A stretch of 64,000 nt of DNA, taken from assembly GCF_003312425.1 (NCBI RefSeq), contig NZ_QNUX01000008.1, positions 62,001 to 126,000 of the forward strand, read 5' to 3'. A program made the translations under genes and the position numbers. A model generated the notes under the pieces. It was given only the letters and a program-made list of their open reading frames with translations, searched no databases and was not told the origin of the DNA. The stretch comes from Flavobacterium psychrolimnae. GTDB lineage: Bacteria; Bacteroidota; Bacteroidia; Flavobacteriales; Flavobacteriaceae. Numbering within the stretch: the first letter of the stretch is position 1; every line of letters starts with the position of its first letter. Positions 52,889 through 61,000 of the stretch are shown in pieces.

Positions 52889-53979
52889 TAAATATCTTTA
52901 GTTAATAACATGATAATCTTGTTTTCCGGAAAAAATTCTTTACCCATAACTTTAATGATCGTGTATAAAGGAACTGCTATTACCATTCCTAATATTCCAA
53001 ATAGGAATCCTGCAATTAAGATAACCAAGAATATTTCCAGCGGATGTGAACTTACACTTTTAGAAAAAATGATGGGCTGGGATAAATTGTTATCGATAAT
53101 TTGGACAATCCAAAATCCAATTAAAACGTAAATGGTGGTAGGTAAAATTTCAGATTGAAAATCACTTCCCAGATTGCTTAACATGGTTAGAATTGCAGCC
53201 AGAAAGGATGCTATAAGCGGTCCAATATATGGAATAATGTTCAAAACCGCACATAAAAAGGCAATAACAAGCGCATTTGGAACTCCAAAAATGAATAGCA
53301 CAATAAGGTATAAAAGGAATACGATGAATAATTGAATCAGTAAACCAATGAAATAGCGAGATAATAGGTGATTAATTTTTTCTAATGAATGTAATATTTG
53401 ATCCTCGTGACTGTTAGGGATTAGTTTTTTTGCTCCTACAATGTACATGAGTCTGTCTTTTAAAAAGAAAAAAGTAATAAATAAAACCGAACCTAATCCA
53501 ACACCTAAACTACTTAGTGTGCCTAGAATTGTATTTAAAAAGTTAGGAATGAAATTAAAGTTTATTTTCGATGTAATGTTTGCTTCTTTTAATACTTGAG
53601 CAGAATCAATTTGGTGAGCATCAAGGAAAGCAGTAATTTGATTGATTAACTGAAGTATGTTTTTTTCAATTTCAGCGGTGTTAAGAAGTGAAAGGTTTTG
53701 TCCTTGAGATAAAACTAATGGAACAAACATCATTATAAAACCAAAAATGATTAATATGAAAATAAACAATGTTGCTATTGTTGCAACAATATGGTTGAAT
53801 TTCAATCGCTTTTTAAAAAAATCTAAAATGGGATTTCCTATTAATGTTAGTATGAATGATACAACAAGATAAATCAATACGGATTGAATTTGGTAAAAAA
53901 AGAACAATACTAAGCCACAGAAAGTTAGTGTTAATAATGCTCTAAGAATCCCGTTTGAAATGGTTTTTGATGTAATCAT
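52888..53979 (-). CDS. AI-2E family transporter (membrane exporter/antiporter)
   Basis: A 363-residue membrane protein with the PF01594 layout: two N-terminal membrane segments (ILRALLTLTFCGLVLFFF, SVLIYLVVSFILTLIG), a third (IVATIATLFIFILIIFGFIMMFVP), a periplasmic or cytoplasmic helical region (about 95-160), then five more segments with GPLIASFLAAILTML and IAGFLFGILGMVIAVPLYTII near the end. Members export autoinducer 2 or act as Na/Li-H antiporters; which applies is unknown. It is the first gene of a three-gene set with the methyltransferase and the unknown secreted protein. Confidence 0.93.
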   Translation of the reverse strand: MITSKTISNGILRALLTLTFCGLVLFFFYQIQSVLIYLVVSFILTLIGNPILDFFKKRLKFNHIVATIATLFIFILIIFGFIMMFVPLVLSQGQNLSLLNTAEIEKNILQLINQITAFLDAHQIDSAQVLKEANITSKINFNFIPNFLNTILGTLSSLGVGLGSVLFITFFFLKDRLMYIVGAKKLIPNSHEDQILHSLEKINHLLSRYFIGLLIQLFIVFLLYLIVLFIFGVPNALVIAFLCAVLNIIPYIGPLIASFLAAILTMLSNLGSDFQSEILPTTIYVLIGFWIVQIIDNNLSQPIIFSKSVSSHPLEIFLVILIAGFLFGILGMVIAVPLYTIIKVMGKEFFPENKIIMLLTKDI

Positions 53980-54007
53980 ATTTCTATTTTAGATTGTAAA
54001 TATAAAA

Positions 54008-54034
54008 AAAACTCGCTAACAAGTAGCGAGTTTT
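54008..54034 (-). terminator. Intrinsic terminator of the M43 peptidase gene
   Basis: AAAACTCGCTA (54008-54018), loop ACAAG, TAGCGAGTTTT (54024-54034), followed by U-rich sequence on the minus strand. Confidence 0.88.
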
Positions 54035-54057
54035 AATTTCAAAAAAAAACTAAAAAA

Positions 54058-55002
54058 TTATATTCCGAAACTTGCTCTTGCTCCACCTGAAACAAATAAA
54101 GCAGCCATTCTAGATTTTTGACCGTTAGAGAACATGTACATTCCTGCATCGTCAGTATAGTCCATGTAGTTCATTGTCATTTCTACTGGAGTACCAGTAC
54201 AAGTGCTATAATGAGGGTAAGCAGGGATACCGTAGTTAGCAGTGTTGTGTGTAGGTGTATCAGAAACTAAATCACTTCCACAAGTTGCATCACCCCAAAT
54301 GTGACGTAAGTTCATCCAGTGTCCTACTTCGTGAGTAGCTGTTCTTCCTAAGTTAAATGGTGCAGTAGCAGTACCAGTAGTTCCAAAAGCATTGTTGTCA
54401 ATTACAACTCCATCAGTAGCAGAAGCTCCTCCAGGAAATTGTGCATAACCAAGAATACCACCACCCATATTACATGACCACATGTTTAAAACAGTTGTTG
54501 GAGTAGTTGGAGCAATTCCTTTTGCTGATTTTTTCATTGCATCACTCGTTGTCCATGATGATGTAGTTGTAGATCTTCTTACTACATTTTGTAATACAAA
54601 TGTAATTCCAACATTTGCTTTTACGCCTGAGAATAAAGTTGGAACTGAAGAGTAATCTGAATTCAAAGCATTAAAATCTTTATTTAATACATCAATTTGA
54701 GATTGAATTTGCGCCAAAGAAATATTTTCTGCAGCAGTTCTGTATAAAACGTTTACTACTACTGGAATTTCTACTTTACCGTTTACTAAACGTCCAGTTA
54801 ACATTGCTTTTTCAGTAAAAGCTTCAATTTTATTCATTCTTAAAGCTAAAGATGGATCAGCCTTCATTTGTGCTGCTAGAACTTCTTGTGAAGCACAACC
54901 ACGTTGTGATGCTGCGCTTGCTTCTGGAGTAGTTTCCGTTGTGTCATTCTGACAAGAGAAAAGCATTAATAATGCAGCAGCAGATAAAAGAATTTTTTTC
55001 AT
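54058..55002 (-). CDS. Secreted zinc metalloprotease, M43 (pappalysin/cytophagalysin) family lipoprotein
   Basis: A 314-residue protein with a lipoprotein signal peptide (LLMLFSC, Cys17). The zinc motif is HEVGHWMNLRHIWGD (His224, Glu225, His228, His234), the extended form of M43/pappalysins, and a Met-turn type region is seen in EMTMNYMDYTDDAGMYMF. Four cysteines (such as CASQE, WSCNMG, TCGS, STCTG) can form disulfides. It is likely on the cell surface or in the periplasm; substrates are unknown. Length is shorter than secreted cytophagalysins, with no C-terminal sorting domain. No partner genes; it has a 531-nt upstream gap. Confidence 0.92.
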   Translation of the reverse strand: MKKILLSAAALLMLFSCQNDTTETTPEASAASQRGCASQEVLAAQMKADPSLALRMNKIEAFTEKAMLTGRLVNGKVEIPVVVNVLYRTAAENISLAQIQSQIDVLNKDFNALNSDYSSVPTLFSGVKANVGITFVLQNVVRRSTTTSSWTTSDAMKKSAKGIAPTTPTTVLNMWSCNMGGGILGYAQFPGGASATDGVVIDNNAFGTTGTATAPFNLGRTATHEVGHWMNLRHIWGDATCGSDLVSDTPTHNTANYGIPAYPHYSTCTGTPVEMTMNYMDYTDDAGMYMFSNGQKSRMAALFVSGGARASFGI

Positions 55003-55023
55003 AATAAATTTGTTATAAATTAA

Positions 55024-55031
55024 TAGATTTG
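55024..55031 (+). promoter_or_regulatory. Possible -7 promoter box of a small RNA
   Basis: TAGATTTG on the plus strand matches TAnnTTTG and would start a transcript near 55036. A TTG lies only 11 nt upstream (55010-55012), so the -33 box is unsupported. Confidence 0.35.
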
Positions 55032-55035
55032 GTTA

Positions 55036-55147
55036 ATTATTTCACAATTTTATAACAAATTTTTCATAAAAAAAATAATTGCTTAACTTTTTTATGAAAT
55101 AATTTCTAATCCTCTCATTTTACGGGTTTCCGTAAAATGAGATTTTT
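55036..55147 (+). ncRNA. Candidate small RNA of about 110 nt
   Basis: A plus-strand -7 box at 55024-55031 and a perfect terminator ending about 55147, with no ORF between, outline a transcript of about 110 nt. It lies antisense to, and just upstream of, the M43 peptidase start, so it could overlap the 5' end of that mRNA. No RNA family is recognised. The start is a guess. Confidence 0.35.
55114..55147 (+). terminator. Orphan plus-strand intrinsic terminator
   Basis: CTCATTTTACGG-GTTT-CCGTAAAATGAG (55114-55141), a perfect 12-bp stem, followed by ATTTTTT. On the minus strand there is no U-run, so it acts only on plus-strand transcripts; yet no plus-strand gene lies upstream for thousands of bases. 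Confidence 0.8.
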
Positions 55148-55533
55148 TATTTTTAAGGTATTTTCTGATACTTTAATTTATGTTCAATAGAAGAATTACT
55201 TCTTTTTGTATTTATAATGGAATGATTTGTGATATTTATTGTCATTTTTACTAATAATACGCTAATTTTTTTGAAATATCGAGATGTATTACTTGTATGA
55301 AATCAGTGTAAATGTATACTTTTATAAGTCAATTTTATCAACTATAGCATCATAAATCGCCTAAAATTAGGGGGTGATTTATTAAAAACAGGAGTATAAT
55401 AAAAGCTATTTTTCTAAATTTTATGTTAAAAAAAATTCAACATATTCTTTGAAAAAAAAACGTACAATTTGAGTTTTAAAATAGAAAAAAAATGGAAAAG
55501 GGAATTCGAATAGATTGAGGGAAATAAATTACG

Positions 55534-56172
55534 CTAATTATTAAATATATAACTTATGATGTTGGCGCCCATTTTTAAAGCTTTTTCACGTACTGCTACG
55601 GGATCGTTATTGACTTCGGAATCTTCCCAGCCATCTCCTAAATCGCATTCATAGGTGTAGAGCAGGACTAGTTTACTTTCTATAAAAATTCCAAAAGCCT
55701 GTGGCCGTTTCCCATCGTGTTCGTGTATTTTTGGTAAACCAGTAGGAAATGAATAAGGTTTTTGGAAAATAGCATGATTTGCTGGGATTTCAACTAAGTC
55801 ATTATTGGGAAATACTTTTTTAATTTCTTTTCTTATATATTGGTCCATCCCGTAATTATCGTCAATGTGTAGAAATCCTCCGGCTAATAAATAATTTTTA
55901 AGATTACTTACTTCCGCATCATTAAAAACAACATTTCCGTGACCAGTCAGGTGTATGTAAGGATATGAAAATAGATCTGGACTTCCTGGTTCAACAGTTG
56001 CCGGTTTTGCTTTTATTCGGGTGTTAATGTTAGCATTGCAATATTTTATCAAGTTTGGCAGTGAAGTTGGATTTGCATACCAATCGCCACCGCCACTGTA
56101 TTTTACCAAAGCAATTTCTTGTGAAAACAACGGTGTTGAAAGGATTAACAGAAGATAAAATAGTTGCCTCAT
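55534..56172 (-). CDS. Secreted DUF4159 protein
   Basis: A 212-residue protein with a signal peptide (about 1-17, ending LFSQ). Body matches DUF4159: ALVKYSGGGDWYANPTSLPNLIKYCN, TGHGNVVFNDAEVSNLKNYLLAGGFLHIDDNYGMDQYIRKEI, HAIFQKPYSFPTGLPKIHEHDG and CDLGDGWED. The fold resembles glutamine amidotransferase-like domains; its function is unknown. It is the last gene of tsaD-rsmE-DUF4159, 11 nt after rsmE, a conserved-looking pairing. Confidence 0.92.
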   Translation of the reverse strand: MRQLFYLLLILSTPLFSQEIALVKYSGGGDWYANPTSLPNLIKYCNANINTRIKAKPATVEPGSPDLFSYPYIHLTGHGNVVFNDAEVSNLKNYLLAGGFLHIDDNYGMDQYIRKEIKKVFPNNDLVEIPANHAIFQKPYSFPTGLPKIHEHDGKRPQAFGIFIESKLVLLYTYECDLGDGWEDSEVNNDPVAVREKALKMGANIISYIFNN

Positions 56173-56183
56173 AATAAAATTAG

Positions 56184-56891
56184 TTATTCTTCATTAACAA
56201 ATACTACACTGTGACAGGCAACTATTGCTGCAGTTTCTGTGCGTAATCTGGTGTTTCCCAATGAAACGGCAGTAAAATTATTTTCAAGAGCCAAAGCTAT
56301 TTCTTTTTCGGAAAAGTCGCCTTCAGGACCTATAAGCATTGTAATATTTTCATTTGGTTTCAAAACAGATTTCAGTGTTTTTTTATCTGTTTCTTCACAA
56401 TGCGCAATTAGTTTTACATCTTCATTTTTAAGTTTTAAAAATTCCTTAAAAGTGATAGCGGGATTCAATTTTGGCAGATATAATTCATTGGATTGCTTCA
56501 TCGCTGTCAATAAAATTTTATCAAAGCGTTCATTGTTGATTACTTTACGTTCGGAATGATCGCAAATTATTGGTGTAATCTCCTGTATACCTATTTCGGT
56601 GGCTTTCTCCAGAAACCATTCGTAGCGATCATTCATTTTTGTTGGCGCTACAGCCAGATGTAATCTGAATTTTGAAGGAGCAGCTTTTTCGAAAGAAATG
56701 ATTTTAACCGTGCATTTACTGTCGGAAGCTAATGTAATTTCAGTTTTAAATAAAAAACCTAAACCGTTTGTGACAAATAATATGTCAGTATCTTTTTTAC
56801 GCAATACTTTAATAATGTGTTTGCTTTCCTCTTTATCAAAAGAAAAAATCGCAGTAGATTCCGTAATAGTTGGATTGTAAAATAATTGCAT
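56184..56891 (-). CDS. rsmE: 16S rRNA (uracil1498-N3)-methyltransferase RsmE
   Basis: A SPOUT-class methyltransferase that methylates U1498 of 16S rRNA. The 235-residue protein has an N-terminal PUA-like part (SKHIIKVLRKKDTDILFVTNG), ATEIGIQEITPIICDHSERKV, MKQSNELYLPKLNP, then the knot with MLIGPEGDFSEKEIALAL and VSLGNTRLRTETAAI. Length matches (about 235-245). It lies 3 nt after tsaD and 11 nt before the DUF4159 gene. Confidence 0.96.
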   Translation of the reverse strand: MQLFYNPTITESTAIFSFDKEESKHIIKVLRKKDTDILFVTNGLGFLFKTEITLASDSKCTVKIISFEKAAPSKFRLHLAVAPTKMNDRYEWFLEKATEIGIQEITPIICDHSERKVINNERFDKILLTAMKQSNELYLPKLNPAITFKEFLKLKNEDVKLIAHCEETDKKTLKSVLKPNENITMLIGPEGDFSEKEIALALENNFTAVSLGNTRLRTETAAIVACHSVVFVNEE

Positions 56892-56894
56892 AAT

Positions 56895-57917
56895 TTAGAA
56901 TTGTATTCTTGCTTTAGAAACTACTGAAGAAGTTTCAAATGATTGTGTTAAAAATTTTTGATAACCCACAATTCCAATCATTGCGGCATTATCAGTGGTG
57001 TATTCAAATTTAGGGATAAATGTTTTCCATCCGTATTTGTTCTCGGCTTCTTTCAGAGTATTTCTAATTCCGGAATTGGCAGAAACGCCTCCGCCAATAG
57101 CAATTTGTTTTATTCCGGTTTCTTTTACGGCTAATTTCAATTTATCCATCAAAATTTCTATAATGGTAAACTGAATAGAAGCGCAAATATCATTGAGGTT
57201 TTCATCAACAAAATTCGGGTTTTCTAATTTTTTCTTTTGGATAAAATATAAAATTGCCGTTTTCAAACCAGAGAAACTAAAATCTAAACCAGTAACTTTT
57301 GGTTTGGTAAAAGCAAATGCTTTTGGATTTCCCAGTTGTGCATATTTATCAATCAAAGGACCGCCTGGATAGGGAAGTCCTAAAATTTTTGCGCTTTTGT
57401 CAAAAGCTTCACCAACTGCATCATCTGTAGTTTCGCCAATTACGGTCATATCAAAAAAATCATCCACTTTAATGATTTGAGTATGTCCGCCGCTGATGGT
57501 CAACGCCAAAAAGGGAAAGGTTGGTTTATCAAAACTTTCTTCATCAATAAAATGAGCCAAAACATGGGCTTGCATGTGGTTCACGGCAATTAATGGAATT
57601 TGCAATGCTAGCGCCAATGATTTTGCGAAAGAACTACCTACCAAAAGCGAGCCCATAAGGCCAGGACCTTGCGTGAAAGCAATTGCTGATAGTTGTTCTT
57701 TTTGTATATTTGCCTTGCGAAGAGCGGCATCGACAACGGGAACAATATTTTGTTGGTGCGCACGAGAGGCAAGCTCAGGAACCACGCCACCGTATTGATT
57801 ATGAATTAGCTGATTTGCTACAACATTTGACAGCACTTTATCGTTTTGTAAGATGGCAGCGGCAGTATCGTCACAGGAACTTTCGATGGCAAGAATAAAA
57901 ACCTCGGGATTTTGCAT
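56895..57917 (-). CDS. tsaD: tRNA N6-adenosine threonylcarbamoyltransferase TsaD
   Basis: Transfers the threonylcarbamoyl group to A37 of ANN-decoding tRNAs. Start at 57917 (MQNPEVFILAIESSCDDT), giving 340 residues as usual; a frame to 57989 adds 24 unlikely residues. Features: ESSCDDTAAAIL, the metal ligands in NHMQAHVLAH, SGGHTQII, GEAFDKSAKILGLPYPGG, GGVSANSGIR. TsaB/TsaE/TsaC are not in the window. First gene of tsaD-rsmE-DUF4159. A possible -7 box (TAATTTTG, 57994-57987, minus strand) lies 70 nt upstream. Confidence 0.96.
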   Translation of the reverse strand: MQNPEVFILAIESSCDDTAAAILQNDKVLSNVVANQLIHNQYGGVVPELASRAHQQNIVPVVDAALRKANIQKEQLSAIAFTQGPGLMGSLLVGSSFAKSLALALQIPLIAVNHMQAHVLAHFIDEESFDKPTFPFLALTISGGHTQIIKVDDFFDMTVIGETTDDAVGEAFDKSAKILGLPYPGGPLIDKYAQLGNPKAFAFTKPKVTGLDFSFSGLKTAILYFIQKKKLENPNFVDENLNDICASIQFTIIEILMDKLKLAVKETGIKQIAIGGGVSANSGIRNTLKEAENKYGWKTFIPKFEYTTDNAAMIGIVGYQKFLTQSFETSSVVSKARIQF

Positions 57918-58090
57918 AAAAAGGCACAAATTTTGAATTACATTTGACGGGTCAATTAAAGAAAAACACATTTTTTCGTCAGAAGGCAAAATTAAAGAAT
58001 TTTTATCAAAGGCGCTCCGTTTCCAATCGCAAAATCAAATTTTAGAACATTAAATAGTAAATAGGTATCAAAAAAGTTATAAAAATAGCG

Positions 58091-61000
58091 TTGCGCTTGC
58101 TGCTTGGACTAATCCTGCTTTTGTTGGTACTTGCTATTGCGCTTACTATGCCAATTGTTCAGACGAAAATTGCACGTTATTTCACTAATAGTATCAATAA
58201 GGATTTTGGAACTAATATCGCTATTGATGGTGTAGCCGTTTCCGTTTTTGGAGGCGTGAAATTCAAAAAAGTATTGATTCTGGACCACCATAAAGACACT
58301 TTAATTTACTCACAAAGAATTGCCACCACTATTTTAGAAAGTAAAAAACTACTTGATGGCGATTTGATTTTTGACGGTTTGGATTTGCATGGATTGCTTT
58401 TTGATCTGAAAACGTATAAAAACGAAAAAGAATCAAATCTTGATAAATTCATTAAAGCTTTTGAAACGGGTAAACCTTCCAGCCGAAAATTTTTGCTTAA
58501 AGCAAATAAACTGCAAATTTTTGATGGACATTTTATCGTTACGGATTATAACCGAGAAAATCCAAAAGACTTAGATTTTACAAAACTGAATGCCTCAGTA
58601 ACTGATTTCTTAATATTTGGACCAGATGTGACTACTAACATAAACAAAATGTCATTTTTAGACTTTCGTGGTTTGTATGTTAAAAATTTGAAATCAAAAT
58701 TTACATATTCAAAGAAAAATATAAAACTTGAAAATCTTGATTTATTAACTAAGGAATCTACTTTGGTTGGAACAGTTTTATTGAATTATAAAATTGAAGA
58801 TTTCTCCAATTTCACTGATAAAGTACTTTTTGATATTCAATTGAATTCGGCTTCAATTGCTTCAAACGATATTCGTTATTTTTATAAAGAAATTGGTAAA
58901 AACCAGCATTTTTATGCTAAAGCAAGTATTAAAGGTACGCTGAATGATTTGAAATTTAAAAATCTGGAATTAGTAGATGACCGAAAAACTCGAATCAACG
59001 GTGATATTAATTTTAAAAACCTGTTTGCCAAAAAAGGTCAGAAATTCTCCATGTACGCTAAGTTTGATAAGTTAATGTCTAGCTACGACGATTTGGTGGT
59101 TATACTCCCGAATATTTTAGGAACTAAATTACCTACTTCCTTAAAAAAGTTAGGTCGATTTTCTGCATCAGGAATTTCAAATGTTTCAACTACAGCAGTT
59201 GATGCTGATTTTTCCATGGTCACTGCATTAGGCAAAGTAACTTCAAAATTGGCTATCCAAAATATAAATGTAATTGACAAAGCTTCTTATTTAGGGAATG
59301 TAATTCTGGAAAATTTTGACATTGCAACTTTATTGGATCAAAAAGATTTGGGTCGTGTAAGTTTGAATATTGATGTTGATGGAAAAGGTTTTAAACAAAA
59401 ATTTTTAGATACGGCCATCAAAGGAGATATCAGTCAAATAGATTATAAAAATTACAATTACACCAATATTGTTGTTGACGGTACGCTTAAAAGCCCGTAT
59501 TATAAAGGTCAGATTTCTGTTAATGACCCAAATTTGAGCATGAATTTCGACGGATTATTGGACTTAAGTAAAAAAGATAGCCGTTACGATTTTCATATCA
59601 ACGTTGAAAATGCAGATTTGCATAAGTTGAAGTTAATGAAAGATTCGGTTTCTGTATTTAAAGGCGATGTTGTAGTTCAGGCTTCGGGGAATAATATCGA
59701 GAACTTTCAGGGAAATGTCTACATTAATAAAACGTCTTATCAAAATGAAAAGGACACTTATAATTTTGATGATTTTGCCATAAATTCAACTTTTGACAGC
59801 AACAGAGTACGAACAATAACTGTGAATTCTCCAGATATAGTTCAAGGTGAAATTGTAGGTAAGTACGAATTCAATCAGTTAGAAAATTTGGTAAAAAACT
59901 CTTTGGGAAGTCTTTACACGAATTTTAAACCGAGTAAAGTTAAAAAAGGACAGTTTCTGAAGTTTAATTTTTCCATCTATAATAAGATCATCGAGATATT
60001 TTATCCTGAAATTTCAATTGGCGCCAATACTATTGTAAAAGGAAGTATAAACTCCGATAATCAGGAGTTTAAACTCAATTTTAATTCACCTCAGATTATT
60101 GCTGCAAACAATACACTTGATAATATTAGAGTTTCAGTGGATAATAAAAATCCATTGTATAATGCTTACATAGAGTTAGATAGTATCAAGACTAAATATT
60201 ATAAAATACGCGATTTTAGTCTTATAAATGTTACAATGAAAGATACGTTGTTCTTTCGTTCTGAATTTAAAGGTGGCCCTAAAGCGGAGGATTATTACAA
60301 TCTGAATTTATACCACACCATTAATAAAGACAATAATAATGTGGTAGGAATCAGTAAATCAGAAGTTAAATTCAAGGATTATCTTTGGTTTTTAAATGAA
60401 AATGAAACGCCTGATAACCAAATAGTTTTTGATAAATCATTCAAAAATTTTGATATTGATAACATCATATTATCCCATGAAGACCAATCAATTTCATTAG
60501 CTGGGGTTTTTAAGGATACCACCATTAAGGATCTGAAGTTGAGTTTTAAGGATGTTGATTTAAATCAGATTACGCCCGTCAATGATAAGTTTATTGTTCA
60601 GGGAAATATAAATGGAGAAGTGAACTTCAAGCAGAACAAGGACGTTTATCAGCCTACAGCTTCTATTGTTATTGACAAATTGAACGTTAATAAAACGGAT
60701 TTAGGAACCTTGAATTTTGATATTGAAGGCGATGAAAGTCTTAGGAAATTTACCATCAATTCGAATTTAGAAAATGAAAATGTAGATTTATTCAAAGCGG
60801 ATGGAAGTTTTGAAATTGTCAATAAAGAAACCATTTTAGATTTGCAATTGAAATTTGATAAATTCAATATTGCAACTTTAAACTCCCTTGGTGGTGAAGT
60901 ATTATCCAATATTAGAGGCTATATTTCAGGAAACTCAACGATTGAAGGAAATCTTAAAAAACCGAATATTAGCGGTCGTCTGTATTTAGATGATGCTGGA

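Larger units (their letters stand above)
55003..55533. other. Intergenic region of 531 nt with an orphan terminator
   Basis: AT-rich. No ORF of interest. It contains a plus-strand -7 box and a strong plus-strand terminator (listed separately), which suggest a small RNA. Further right, near 55350-55383, is a hairpin-forming stretch (ATAAATCGCC...GGTGATTTAT with inner CCTAAAATTAGG). The M43 promoter must lie here too, but I see no full match on the minus strand. Confidence 0.6.
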
